A stretch of 64,000 nucleotides of DNA from Saprolegnia diclina VS20 (Eukaryota > Oomycota > Saprolegniomycetes > Saprolegniales > Saprolegniaceae). The position numbers were made by a program, and so were the translations under genes. Positions 10,084 to 20,830 of the stretch are shown here, one piece after another. The stretch's first letter is position 1. Every line of letters begins with the position of its first letter. Location: the NCBI RefSeq assembly GCF_000281045.1, contig NW_008246071.1, positions 989,138-1,053,137 on the forward strand. The letters run 5' to 3'. Below the pieces are notes generated by a model that worked only from the letters and a program-made list of their open reading frames with translations, ran no database searches and was not told the origin of the DNA.

Positions 10084-10749
10084 ATGGGCGCCAAGGCAAG
10101 TCGTCTCGAAGGCGCGAGGTCCGGCGAAGCGGGAACGTATGACAGCAAGTACCCCGCGGTGGCGTTCACGGCGCACGGGCTCGCGACACCGAACGAAGTG
10201 CACCACTACCTCCCGGCCAACTTGCCCGTGTTTCCAGTCCTAAACGCAACGTACTTGGTCGACTGCACCAAGTCGTGGAAGGACATTTGCATGGCCAACA
10301 CGGACCGCATGAAGGAGTACGACAAGCAGGGCATTCTGCTCTTCCAAGACGAGTTCTTCCACCGCCTCTTTCAGCGCGACGCGAGCATGGAAGCCGTGTT
10401 CCCGTCCGTCAAGAAACGCGCCGAGGTGCTTATCGCGGCAATGACGTTCATGCTCCAGGGCACAACTGAGAGCACGGAGCGCATGATCAACCGGTGCCGC
10501 CACCTCGGCCACGCGCACCGCGTGTTCCCAAAGGTGCGGCCGCACCACTTTGCCGTGTACGTGAGCACGTGCATCGAAGTCATCATGTACTGGCTCGGGA
10601 ACGAGAGCACGCCCAACATTGGCGAGGCATGGAGCAACCTCATTGGCTTCTACCTCAAGCACATTCTTCAAGCGTACCTCTATGACATCGTCGACGAGAC
10701 CGAGTTTGCCCAAAACATTAGCCATCGGCCAACGCCAGGAACCCAGTAA
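10084..10749 (+). CDS. Globin-fold protein with N-myristoylation motif
   Basis: Intronless, 221 residues. After a 65-residue N-terminal extension, the sequence from about 70 to 205 has the helical pattern and spacing of a globin: LVDCTKSWKDI (A helix), FFHRLFQRD (C/D), KRAEVLIAAMTFML (E), a likely proximal histidine in HLGHAHRVF, HHFAVYVSTCIEVIMYWLG (G) and GEAWSNLIGFYLKHILQ (H). Globins bind haem and oxygen or nitric oxide, so a sensor or NO-scavenging role is possible but not shown. The start at 10084 gives MGAKAS, which fits an N-myristoylation signal (Gly2, Ser6). The frame is open upstream to 9871, but that stretch is promoter-like and contains a CCAAT box. Confidence 0.75.
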   Translation: MGAKASRLEGARSGEAGTYDSKYPAVAFTAHGLATPNEVHHYLPANLPVFPVLNATYLVDCTKSWKDICMANTDRMKEYDKQGILLFQDEFFHRLFQRDASMEAVFPSVKKRAEVLIAAMTFMLQGTTESTERMINRCRHLGHAHRVFPKVRPHHFAVYVSTCIEVIMYWLGNESTPNIGEAWSNLIGFYLKHILQAYLYDIVDETEFAQNISHRPTPGTQ

Positions 10750-10977
10750 TACCTCGTGTTAATCACGATTCATCTGTGTACGACGTCGCGTGCTCGTCTG
10801 CGTCGCCTTGGTAACGACAGCGCTCCATGCAACGTACCAACTCGTTGTTGCGATGAAATGTGGGCTGGCCTTTCTGCGTGCGACGCTCCGATTGGTGAAA
10901 AGTATGGATATTCGAGTCCACGTGGCAGGTCATTGGCTAAAATCTTATTCTGCATTCCGTTGCCGGCTGACGTGACA

Positions 10978-12966
10978 ATGGCGGAACTGCGCGACGCGTA
11001 CAAGGCCATCAAGCTGCTCCAAGATGCGCTCAGCAAGTCCAAGGCCGACACAACGTCTCTGCGCGACCACTTTAAAGCGCAGCTCGAGCAATACCAGCTG
11101 CAAGTGCACGCGCTCCGCGACGAGCTGGCGGCCAAGCCTGTCGACGAGGCCAAGCCCGTTCCGTGCCAGCACCACGGCCTCGGCATTGAAGCAGCCGAGC
11201 GCAAGCATGCGATCGAAGTCCAGGCTCTGCGAGATGAACTTGCGCTTGCGCATCGGTACCGCGAAGAGGCGCTGGCGGAGCTCGCACAATGCCGCGCTGC
11301 TTTGGTTGAGCAGCAGACCATGAGTCACGACAGCGCTCGCGCCCTCAAGGAGCGCCAGGCGACGCACGAGGCAGAAGTCCTCGGTCTGCAGCAAACCAAC
11401 ACGATTGTACTTCTCGAGAAGCACGTGCTCCAAGACGAAGTCTCGACCCTTCGGATGGCCGTGGCCGACCACGAAGCGTCCAAGCAGCATCTCGAAGACC
11501 ACACGCGGCTGCTGCTTCTACAGCAACATACGCTACAAGAACAACTAGCGCTGGCCCTCGAAGACCGGGACGCTGTACGACGTGTCGCGGACGCGCAAGT
11601 AGAGTCCCTCCAGCAGGAGCTGGGCGTCGTACGAACCGCCTTCAACGATCTGCAGCAAGCACTTTGCGTGACGCTGCCAGAGGCAGAAGATGCCACAAGT
11701 GCACCTGATACGAACGTTGTACCTTCAGATATCTCATCAGCGCTGGCAGCGCTTTTGCGGGAGAAGGTCCAGCTGCAAACCGACGTGGCCGCGCTCCGAG
11801 CGTTCACACACGATCGCGTGGCGACGACGATGGCGAGCGTCCAGCAGCACCAGCGCGAGGAGTGGGCAGCCTTCCAACTCGCACAGGTAGCGCCACTCAA
11901 GACCATGGCCGCCGACTTGTGCATCAAGGTTGAAGTCCTCGAATACGACAAGGCGGCGCTAACCACGTCGCTTCGCGCCCAGTGGGAGACACTGCGTGCG
12001 TTTTGCAAAGAAGAGCTGGCGGCGTTTGCAGCCCAACAGAGCAATGCCATGGACCATGTCGTTGCCCACGTCGCCAAGCTCCAAGAGTCCAGCACAGTCG
12101 CCACCGTCACAACGCTCAACGCCGACGACGACGCGACGGCGCCGTGGTCGTCCCTCGTAGCCACGCTGCTCGAGGTTGTTGGGCCCTTCCAGAAGCTCGT
12201 CCAGTGCCTCTCCCAGCTCCAAAGCCTTCTCAAGACAATGGTCTTCGTTCTATCGCAGCATTTGACGCAATATTGATCGCTTCTGCTCTAGGTACACCAT
12301 GGTCTTGCGCTTGAAGACTGGTCCGACGTGACGACACAAGACCGCGTCCGGTCGATCGTCTCGCTGGCCCAGCGCCTCGTATCGACGGCAGCGCCGCAAG
12401 CCCTCGGCGAGACCGTCGCGGCGTGCCACCGCGCCGTGCACGACCAGTTGTACGGATGGCACAAGGTCCAGAGCAGGTACTCGTCCGCTGCCATTACGCC
12501 TGGACCACATGATAGCACTAGTTATGTGGGCCCAATCCCTGTCTTTGGCATTCACTCGCCCGAGGTCGACCACATCATGACGAGCTGGAGCGCAAGCGTC
12601 GCCGAGCAGCAAGCCGCCAAGCTATGGCTCTCGTACGTTGCGACGGGCGACATTGACGGCCACGTTGAAAGCAGTCACTTTCGCTTCCGGAGCCTCAGCG
12701 ACGACGTCAAGGACGCCTTCCTTGTCCTTATCGTGCCCGTGCTCAAGCAGCGCCAGGGCGATTCTCTCCACGTGCGCCTCCGACGCCACCGACCGTCCAC
12801 GACGAGTGACGAGACGCGCTATGACCTGCTCCTCGAAGTCGGCGCGCTCATGCGCCAAAGCCTCTCGAGCGAGAGCGAAGATAGCGTCGCGCCTCCAAAG
12901 GAGGCGCCGTCGACGCTCTTCCTCGCCATTGAGCGCCGCCTCGCCGAGCTCCAGCAGCACCAGTAG
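10978..12966 (+). CDS. Long coiled-coil protein, unknown role
   Basis: Exons are 10978-12240 and 12292-12966, 645 residues. Residues 1 to about 420 are almost continuous predicted coiled coil (for example LRDAYKAIKLLQDALSKSK, KLQESSTVATVTT), interrupted near residue 235 by an acidic loop. The C-terminal 200 residues look folded and less repetitive (VPVLKQRQGDSLHVRL; GIHSPEVDHIMTSW). A second possible intron at 12477-12521 is 45 bases, GTAC...CTAG and free of stops, so the mature protein may be 15 residues shorter (KVQSR...YVG). ATTGG boxes lie 42 and 83 bases upstream of the start. It follows the globin gene on the same strand. A cytoskeletal or basal-body role is conceivable but unsupported. 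Confidence 0.75.
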
Positions 12967-13424
12967 TAAGATCTTATATGCTCGAGCCACCTTGGTGCAT
13001 AGTTCTGTGTTGGTGCATTGTACGCCATGGGATGCTCGCTTCGATGGACGCAAACGCTCGTACCATCATGCGCCACACCCTAGGACACGTGGCTTTGTCC
13101 AGCCCTCTCCAGTCTACGGTCGTTGCCGTCTCGGGCGTGCCAGCCTCGTTCGCTGTTCTAGGCGCTCGCAGCGTTCGCGCCGAGCCTTTGTACGGCCATC
13201 GCAGGAGGGCCCGCTTGTGCTGCTTGTGCTGCCAGGTGGCGGTGCTGGTTAACCAGGGTGGGGAATCGTGTGGCCAGCACGTTTCAAATGGCGGCGTGTG
13301 ATTGGCTGAAAGTCCCGATTAACCGGGTGGGTGACGTTGTGATTGGTTGGATATCAACGATTGGTGGCACAGGCGTGTCAACCTGGAGCTATGCAGCCAT
13401 TCTCTAATTCCCCATTGAACAACC
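12967..13424. promoter_or_regulatory. RPL5 upstream region
   Basis: ATTGG boxes at 13301-13305 and 13342-13346 lie about 80 and 120 bases upstream of RPL5. GCCATTCTCTAATTC (13396-13410) closely fits the oomycete initiator plus flanking element and lies 15 bases before the ATG. I see no gene in the preceding 300 bases. Confidence 0.55.
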
Positions 13425-14324
13425 ATGACCTTCGTCAAGGTGAACAAGAGCAAGGCTTACTTCAAGCGCTACCAGACCAAGTACCGTCGCCGCCGCGAGG
13501 GCAAGACGGACTACCGCGCCCGCAAGCGTCTGATCACGCAGGACAAGAACAAGTACAACTCGCCCAAGTACCGCCTTGTCGTGCGCATCACCAACAAGCG
13601 CGTGATCTGCCAGATCGCGTACGCCGAGATTGACGGCGACAAGATCCTCGCCGCCGCCTACTCGGATGAGCTCAAGCGCTACGGCCTCAAGTGCGGCTTC
13701 AAGAACTACCCGGCTGCCTACTGCACGGGTCTCCTTGTCGGCCGCCGCTTGTTGAACAAGCTTGGCCTTGACGGTGACTACGAGGGCAACACGGAGGTTG
13801 ATGGCGAAGTCGTCAAGACGGAAGCCAACGGCCGCACGTACTACGTCGCCGAAGTCGCTGACGAGAAGCGCCCCTTCCGCGCCTTCCTCGATGTCGGCCT
13901 TCGCTCGACGTCGACGGGCAACCGCGTCTTCGGCGCCCTCAAGGGTGCCACCGATGCCGGCCTCGACATCCCGCATTCGGAGAAGCGCTTCCCCGGTTAC
14001 GACCGCGACGCCAAGTCGTACGACGCTGAGGTCCACAAGGAGCGCATTTTCGGCGACCACATCTCGAACCACATGAAGGAGCTCGAGGAAGATGACCCGG
14101 AGATGTACCAGAAGCACTTCGCCGACTACATCAAGGCTGGCATCACGTCGGACGACATGGAGGACTTGTACGCTGCCGTGCACGAGGCCATCCGTGAGGA
14201 CCCGACCCCGGCCGAGAAGAAGCCGTACAAGAAGGACCCCAAGTACAAGAAGGCCGTCAAGCGCTCGCTCTCGCAGTTCAAGGCCCGTGTCGCCCAGAAG
14301 AAGGCCCACGCCGCCAAGAACTAA
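13425..14324 (+). CDS. RPL5: 60S ribosomal protein L5 (uL18)
   Basis: Binds 5S rRNA and delivers it, with L11, to the pre-60S particle. Single exon, 299 residues, matching the eukaryotic length of about 297. It starts [17 protein letters not shown], with the RNA-binding [17 protein letters not shown], the uL18 core [17 protein letters not shown], the conserved [46 protein letters not shown] and a Lys-rich C-terminus. Unlike the L7 and L14 genes in this window it has no intron. Its strong initiator-like element and duplicated CCAAT boxes fit high constitutive expression. Confidence 0.98.
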   Translation: MTFVKVNKSKAYFKRYQTKYRRRREGKTDYRARKRLITQDKNKYNSPKYRLVVRITNKRVICQIAYAEIDGDKILAAAYSDELKRYGLKCGFKNYPAAYCTGLLVGRRLLNKLGLDGDYEGNTEVDGEVVKTEANGRTYYVAEVADEKRPFRAFLDVGLRSTSTGNRVFGALKGATDAGLDIPHSEKRFPGYDRDAKSYDAEVHKERIFGDHISNHMKELEEDDPEMYQKHFADYIKAGITSDDMEDLYAAVHEAIREDPTPAEKKPYKKDPKYKKAVKRSLSQFKARVAQKKAHAAKN

Positions 14325-15001
14325 ATGTCTCTTGTCGACATCTAAGAGAAACCAATGGGGAATCTACTTTTTGACTCTGTCATCTCCAAGCTCTCAGTCT
14401 CGACCATCGCAGTTGCAGCCCTGAGCAACCCGCGTCAACATGTGACCAGATCGTCCAAGGATTACGGCAGTCGACTACCACCTTGGTCATTGTCTACAGG
14501 GTAGCAATGGTTGGACACTTGAAGCAACGAGACGATGATGGGTCGTTGCGCTGCTGCATTCAACGCACTTGGTAAAGCGGAGGCAGGTACCGGTATCGTA
14601 ATGATGCCAGCTCCTCTCGGCAACCGGTATGACTTGGGCGGATGAAGCAGTTTGGGCAACGACCAAGCTTTTCGATCATCCGCGCAACAACGCTGGGCGC
14701 GGTGCGCTAAACTGCTTTGAGATGCATGCACTTTGACTGTGTCGCTTGAAGAGCTGGCATGGACGAGGAGCGCAATCCTGTGCCCACTCGGCCAAGGTCA
14801 GGAGGTCCATAATCAACAAGGTACGGCTGTCGACGATGTCAACAGAAGCGGTGTATGTGTTTCGACGTCGTGCATTAGGTTCATAGGTGCGTCTACTAGG
14901 ATGGAAGGGCTATTCTAGTCGAATGGACGCCCAAAATGTAAGCAAGACTACTACCATTCAAGAAGGTCATCCTCAATCACCATGTGGCTGGCAAAAGCAA
15001 T
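14325..15001. other. Intergenic, no gene seen
   Basis: The 677 bases between the convergent ends of RPL5 and RPL14. A short minus-strand frame (14462-14731) has no recognisable domain and no upstream signal, so I do not call it. No repeat or structured RNA stands out. Confidence 0.5.
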
Positions 15002-15459
15002 TTAGTTCTTCTTGGCGGCGGCGGCGGCCTTCTTGATCAAGCTCGACTTCTGCTTGCGGGCAATCATGGACTTGAAGCGGTCAAAGTCGTTGAGGCCAGC
15101 GCGCGTCTTCTTGGCCTCCATCTTCTTGGACCAGGCCGTGGCGGCCCACTTGTTGAGGATGTCGGCCTTGACAAGCGCCTTCTTCAAGGTCGCCTCGCGC
15201 GCCTGGCGCGGGATCTTGACCGTCAGGTCCGTCAACGCAAGGCGCTTGAACGAGATCACGTGGCGGTTGACACCCGTGACCGAGTACGGGCCCTCCACGA
15301 GGCACTTGTTCTCGTCGACAACGTCGATGATGGTGGCGAGCTTGCCGGCGTCGGGGCCGTAGTTAATCAGAGCCACACGGCCGATCGTCACGAAGCGGGA
15401 GAAGGTCTACATCCACTGGCATGAGCTTCACCTCGCATGCTGCATCATCCACGTACCAT
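15002..15459 (-). CDS. RPL14: 60S ribosomal protein L14 (eL14)
   Basis: Large-subunit ribosomal protein, 135 residues, typical of fungi and protists. The gene has two coding exons: 15459-15457, which is only the ATG, and 15406-15002, separated by a 50-base intron (GTACGT...GTAG). After splicing the protein begins MTFSRFVTIGRVALINYGP, matching the eL14 N-terminus (human MVFRRFVEVGRVAYVSFGP). The KOW-like region, DVVDENKCLVEGP, WAATAWSKKMEAKK and FDRFKSMIARKQK follow the family closely. A start inside exon 2 (the MTIGRV reading at GTGACGATC) would delete the conserved FxRFV, so the spliced start is preferred. CCAAT boxes lie at 15491-15495 and 15547-15551 upstream. Confidence 0.95.
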
Positions 15460-15788
15460 TGCTTAACTTTACACGTCAAAAGAAACTAAAGCCCAATGGC
15501 GAAAGCCCATGCACCCGCCATAGGCTTTGGACCAGCCACACTCTCCACCAATAAAACAGTTTGTCGCTCATTTTATTTATAGCTTGGCATTTGTATGCAC
15601 TCCGTATTATAATATGCATCCCCGCCTCGACCAGTCATTTTGAATGAGACCCGATCAAGTGCGGGTCTTCTCCCCTGTGAGCTTCCTGTAGCGATCGCGA
15701 GCGTACTTAGGAGAACGCTTAGGTACGCATTCCGGATACGTCGGCAGGTATACGGATGCTTCCGGCCTGTATCCAAAAGCAACGCAGC
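15460..15788. promoter_or_regulatory. Divergent promoter region, RPL14 and PUS1
   Basis: The 329-base gap between head-to-head genes, with two CCAAT sequences (15491-15495, 15547-15551) and AGTCATTTTGAATG (about 15634-15647), an initiator-like string facing PUS1. No coding sequence is seen. Confidence 0.4.
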
Positions 15789-17364
15789 ATGGCCGGGAAG
15801 CAGCGCAAGCGCGTCCATTGGTACGAGAAGAAGCAGGCCAAGAAGGCCAAGAAGGACGCCGAGGGCGAAGACGATGCTGCTGCCGATGAAGCGACCAAGA
15901 AGCCGGCGGACGACGACTTTGACCGGCGCAACCACTTTCCGACCGTGATCCATCCCGGCTCGTACGCAGCGCAGCTCGACCCGACTGACACGTCCGACAA
16001 GTGCGGGTCGGGCCCGAAGCGCCGCTATGGCCTCCTCATCGCCTACTGCGGCCGCGAGTACTCGGGCATGCAAATGTACGCTGGCGACAATGGCGGCGAC
16101 GTGCTGAATACTGGCGTGTCCCTACTAGGAACATTGGCGTCAAGACGGTCGAGGCCGAGCTCGAGCAAGCGTTGTACAACGCTGGCGCCATTGCACGCTG
16201 CAACTATGGCCTTATCCAAAAGGTCCGATCCATTTCTACGACCTTGCTTCTCATGGCGACCCGTATTGGTGTAGATCGGCTGGAATCGCGCGGCGCGCAC
16301 GGACAAGGGGGTCCACGCTGCCGGGCAGCTCGTGTGCGCCAAGCTCTGCGTCGAAGGCACCGAAGACGAGTTCCGCGACAAGGTCAACTCGTTCTTGCCC
16401 AAGGACATTCGCGGTACAGATAGCATCGTCGCCTTATCCTCACACGTTCCTCTCTAGTCCTTGAAGTCGTCGCCGTGACAAAGAACTTCAACGCGAAAAA
16501 CTCGTGCGACCGCCGCACGTACGAGTACCTCGCGCCGACGTTTGTGTTTCAGCCGGCGGCCGCGCGGTCGTCGTCCGTCTCGAACGACCAGCCATGGGAT
16601 GCGCACGCCAACGAGATCTTCACCAACCTCGCTGTCGACCAAACGGCGTGGCAAACGCAGAAGGAGTACCGGCTCGACGACGCAACGTACGACAAGATCC
16701 AAGAAACACTCGCGCTCTACGAAGGCACGCACAACTTTCACAACTTTACGTCCAAGCTGCCGCCGTACAGCCCCAAGTCGGTGCATCTCCTCCAAAATAT
16801 CAAGTTGATAGTCAACTCGGTAGGTGCAACCGGTACATCATGTCGTTCAAGGCCGACAAGCCGTTCGTGCTCAATGGCGCCGAGTGGATCCGGATGCGCG
16901 TGATTGGCCAGAGCTTTCTCTTGCACCACATTCGCAAGATGATTGGCACGATGATCGACGTCCTTCGCGGTGCGACGCCGATCGCAACGATCGCCAAGGC
17001 GTTTGAACAGACCAAAATGGACCTTCCAAAGGCGCCGAGCGCCGGCTTGTACCTCGCCAAGGCCCATTTTGACGTGTACAACGACAAGAATGAAAACCAC
17101 CGGCCGAGCTTGGAGTTTGACGAGCCCGCGCAGCTCGCGCGCATCGAGGCGTTCAAGCGCGACCAGATCTTTCCCGAAATCATGGACAAGGAAGAGCAGC
17201 ACGCGATCTTCCCGCTCTGGCTCCTCCAGCTCGATGCGTTCCCGTTCAGCTACGCGACGTTGCCGTTCGACGAGTGGAAGGTGCAAAAGGAGGCTGCGGC
17301 CGCGCGCAACGCGGGTCGCGCGACCGAGTCGGACGACGAGCAACAGGGCGACGACGACGAGTAG
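15789..17364 (+). CDS. PUS1: tRNA pseudouridine synthase, PUS1/TruA family
   Basis: Isomerises uridine to pseudouridine in tRNA and possibly other RNAs. Five exons: 15789-16076, 16130-16222, 16275-16413, 16458-16764 and 16824-17364 (455 residues). The N-terminus is basic then acidic, as in eukaryotic PUS1. Motif I is YCGREYSGMQM continuing NIGVKTVEAELEQAL across intron 1. The catalytic motif NRAARTDKGVHA has the nucleophilic aspartate near residue 137. GTHNFHNFTSKLPP joins CNRYIMSF across intron 4, and GQSFLLHHIRKMIG is the family's C-terminal signature. The donor of intron 4 at 16765 (GTACAG) is chosen because it alone keeps the frame and the GTHNFHNFT-to-RYI spacing. The C-terminus is acidic. 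Confidence 0.93.
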
Positions 17365-17414
17365 ATTGACGAGGTCGACGACTGTACTACAAGCTTGTGC
17401 ACACTCTAGTCAAA

Positions 17415-19252
17415 TTACAAACTCTCGCTCGTGCCGTAGTGGCGCGTCGCGTGCTCGTGCGCGTGCATGAGGTGCGTCATGCGCTCGTCGTCCGTGAGCC
17501 GGTGCACGGGGCGCACTTGCTGCGGCGTCGAAAAGTTGGAGAGCACGGGATTGCTGAGGAGCGACGGCGTCGACATGGACCGCGTCATGCGCTGGATGAC
17601 ATCGGCCTCGACTTCGTCTTCGTCGAGTTCGCCTTCCGACATTTTGACCGCGAGGATCGCCATTTCTTCCCAATTGATGCGCGAGAGGAAGAAGGCCATC
17701 ATGACAAACTTGGCGAGCTCGCCCAACACACTATCGACGGACGCTATGAGCGCCATATGCGTAGACACATAGTCTACCTGCCCCACCAGAGCCCTGGCAA
17801 GCCAATGTCCCATACGATACCGAGCACGTACGCCGCTGGCAGCAAGATGGCCCACGACCCGACACCCGTGATGCACACGAGCGTCGATGCGAGCGACATG
17901 CCTTCGACGACGGCCGCGAGCACGAGGTGCAGACCCGATAGGGCGACACCAATGCAAAAGATCGGCAGCGCCACATGGATCGTGGCCTGGAGCTCGGCGT
18001 CCGGTGTAAACGCCGACACGATGGGATAGCGAAAGAGGTACACCAGGAGCGCCGACCCGACGCTGGCGGCCGTGCCCAGCACAAAGCCCACAAGCATCGT
18101 CGTCTTGGCCCGCTCGGGTTGGTACGACCCGAGAAAGTTGGCGACGCGGACTTGGGTCGGGAGGCCAAAGCCCCAGTAGACGCCAAAGACGAGGTTCCAG
18201 AGGTTGAAGAGAATACTGTTGGCCGAGAGCACGACGGGCCCGAGGTACGAGGCGAGCGACGTAGCGATCGAGTAGACCCATTCGTCCATGGCCATGTTGA
18301 TCGTCATGCCCATCGAGAGGAGGAGGAAGCGCTTGACGCGGTCGCGCTCGAGACACGCCCATGTAAAGCCATACCAAGTCTTTTCGTGGTGCCGCTGAAA
18401 GTAGCAGGCATACACGAGGAGCGAGAGCGGCTGGAAGATCGATGCAATGCACTGCGCCAACGGCGACCCGATGAACCCGAGGCCGTCAAAGTAGTTGGGG
18501 ATGCCAAAGATCAAAATGTAGTTGGCGCCAATGCACACAAAGACGCTGAGCACGTTGATGACGGTCGCCGGTGTCACAATCTCTTGGGCCTGAAAGTACT
18601 GTCTACCCCGAGCCAGCATCAGCACGACGTCGCGAGCATAAGGAACGTACCGAAGCGCGTAGTAGACGCACTGCGGCCAAATGCTCAGCGCCGACCATTT
18701 CGCGTACGTGCTTGCAAACTGCAGCACGACGACATCGTCGCTGAGCCCGGCGAGGATCACGTCGACGTAAAAGAAGGAAATGCACACGGGAATCGAAAAC
18801 AGCGTCAAGAAGAAGATACCGAGCTGGAGCCAAATGCCCACGAGCTCGTAGTTCTCGGCGCCGTACGCTTGCCCGCAGAGCTAGGAAGAGCTTAACTTGA
18901 CGAAATGACGGCGAGAGGCAGCGAAACGTACCGTACAGAGCGCGACAGCAAAGCCGTAGATGACCACCTGGACGCCGGAAATCCAAATGTTGGCCAATGC
19001 ACTGCCCGCAAGCTCGTTGTTGCCGAGGTGCCCCAAGAACGCTGCGCTGATCGTTGGCAGCGACGTCTGGCACACGGTCACGAGCGAGACCTTCCACGCC
19101 ATCTTCCAGATCGCACGCGCCTCGTGCAGAAAGGCCCGCCGCTTGCTCTTGAACGAGCGCCGGAACTCGGGCTCGACCGACTTGATGCCCAGCGCTGGCA
19201 GGAGCGCGCTCGTCTCGGACGCGCAGCGCCCGGCCTCGTCGTCCACCATCAT
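17415..19252 (-). CDS. MATE-family multidrug/toxin extrusion transporter
   Basis: Cation-coupled antiporter of the MATE family in a cell or vacuolar membrane. Exons are 19252-18932, 18880-17778 and 17730-17415 (579 residues). About twelve hydrophobic helices are visible. Landmarks are the first half KVSLVTVCQTSLPTISAAFL with GHLGNNELAGSALAN, the signature ALCT-LCGQAYGAENYELVG across intron 1, and the second half MDEWVYSIATSLASYLG, QVRVANFLG and GLPGLWWG. After the last helix, a 90-residue acidic, Ser-rich cytoplasmic tail ends in a His-rich segment (HLMHAHEHATRHYGTSESL). A CCAAT box at 19326-19330 lies about 75 bases upstream. The exon 2-3 junction follows the only acceptor that keeps SVLGELAKF in frame. 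Substrate unknown. Confidence 0.92.
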
Positions 19253-19894
19253 GTTGCGGTTGCCGTTCTGTGGTTAACGTTATTGCTGAGCTCGAGATCT
19301 TCGGAAGCCAAGGTCGGCATTTTGACCAATCACACGCGCCGACCGTCCATGCTTCAACTGGTTCCGAAAACGAGACGAAGCAGATCAACGACCAAGTGTA
19401 CACTATAGAACTTATTCTAGCACAGGGATACTACAGTCGTAAATACCTCGAGTACTCACTCGATAGCACTACGCTCGTCTTCGTAGAGAGGAAGAAGGAG
19501 GGTATAGCTCAGCGAAGTGGGCTCAGGGATGTCGCCATGTAGTACGACGGTACGAGCACAATCAGCCGAGTAGACGTGAGAGAAAACCCTCGGGGCTTTG
19601 GCTGCTTGACGCGAGCAGCAGCTCCAAGCCTTGCCAATGAGCCAAGGGTCAATAACCCTCAAGAGTTGTGGGTTGAGGTATTCATCCTTGAACGCGCTCC
19701 TCGTGCAATATCGACAACTCGTGCCATCCTGCGCCTTTCTCGACTTAGAGCCCTGGACTTGCAAGAGCGTTGCACAGAGGCAAAATGGCCCTAGCCTCGA
19801 TGCCGCGTTCTAGCGTGTGGTCTTTGCGCCGAGCTATGAGATTGAGATATTGTAGTTGTAAGATTTACTTTTGGGGGCAGCTGTAGAGTGTCTC
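19253..19894. other. Intergenic, no gene seen
   Basis: The 642 bases between the MATE start and the CNOT9 stop. Apart from the CCAAT box at 19326-19330 belonging to the MATE promoter, I see no coding or RNA feature. Confidence 0.5.
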
Positions 19895-20830
19895 CTAGCG
19901 CTGGTTGGCCATGTTGGCAAACGAGTTGGCGCCCACGGGGTTGCTGTTGTCGTTGAGGTTGTAGAGCAGCTGCGCGAGCCAGCGGCTCGTGGTCAAGTCT
20001 TCCTTGAGCACGTCGTCAAACGTGTGGTTCTGCAGCACTTCGGGGAGGCATTGACGCAGCGCCTCCTTCGCACGCGCATTGTCCGAGAGCCGGAGGTAGC
20101 AGCGGATGATGTGCTTGAGGAGGCGCGTCGACGGCGTCTCGACGAGCGTCGTCACCATCTTGGAGAGGACCGACCCGACCGCGTAAAACCGCTCGGGCGT
20201 GTGGCAAATGTACGTCAGGCCCATCTCGTCGAGGAGGATCTTTTGCACGATAAAGGTCGCGACGGTCTTGGAGAGCTCGCTGCCCGCCTCCATGATGCGC
20301 AAGCAGAGCGGAATGATCTCGGTCTGGAGGAGAAAGTTGATGACGTCCGTGTCGTCGATCTTGACGAGCGCGCCAATGACGCCGAGCGACGTGAGCCGGA
20401 GGTACTCGAACGGGCGGTTCTTGCTCACAGTGTTGAGGAACGGGTACAGATACAACGGGATGTGCGCATTGAGAAAGTGCGTCCGCGTCTCGGCGTGCGA
20501 CGCGACGCACTGGAGGAGCGCGAGCGCGTTGCAGACGCGGTTCGAGGCGTGCGCCGTGAGCTGCGGCGGCGACAGCAGCGGGTAGATCGAGATGATCTCC
20601 TGGAGGAGCGCGGCGACCGTGCCAAACGAGTGCCACAGGATCGGCGCCAGCTCCGGGAACTCTTCGCGCTTCTTGCTCAGCTCCAAGAGCGCGCTCTCGC
20701 GCTGCTCGGGCACCGAGAGCTCCAGCACGAGGTGGTACAGCTGCTCCGACCCGAGGCCGCTCCCGGGGCCGCCCACCGGTGGGCTCTGCCCTCCTTGGGA
20801 CGACTGACGCGATAGGTCCATCATGTTCAT
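19895..20830 (-). CDS. CNOT9: CCR4-NOT complex subunit 9 (RCD1/CAF40)
   Basis: Armadillo-repeat subunit of the CCR4-NOT deadenylase complex, which binds effectors that recruit mRNAs for decay. Intronless, 311 residues from the ATG at 20830 (an in-frame ATG at 20854 would add 8). After a Gln/Gly-rich N-terminus, the conserved six-repeat body starts [21 protein letters not shown]. It includes [56 protein letters not shown] and [17 protein letters not shown], and ends [20 protein letters not shown]. Conservation is near that between plants and animals. The short C-terminal tail ([16 protein letters not shown]) is species-specific. Confidence 0.97.
   Translation of the reverse strand: MNMMDLSRQSSQGGQSPPVGGPGSGLGSEQLYHLVLELSVPEQRESALLELSKKREEFPELAPILWHSFGTVAALLQEIISIYPLLSPPQLTAHASNRVCNALALLQCVASHAETRTHFLNAHIPLYLYPFLNTVSKNRPFEYLRLTSLGVIGALVKIDDTDVINFLLQTEIIPLCLRIMEAGSELSKTVATFIVQKILLDEMGLTYICHTPERFYAVGSVLSKMVTTLVETPSTRLLKHIIRCYLRLSDNARAKEALRQCLPEVLQNHTFDDVLKEDLTTSRWLAQLLYNLNDNSNPVGANSFANMANQR

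Noticed and set aside
10756-10977. Longer N-terminus for the coiled-coil gene at 10978
   Set aside because: The extra residues are not helical, and the stretch contains two ATTGG boxes typical of promoters here.
14462-14731. An 89-codon minus-strand frame between L5 and L14
   Set aside because: No recognisable domain, no promoter signal and no conserved neighbour context.
16781-16823. Intron donor at 16781 in the pseudouridine synthase gene
   Set aside because: It gives the wrong phase for the conserved CNRYIMSF; the donor at 16765 restores frame and family spacing.
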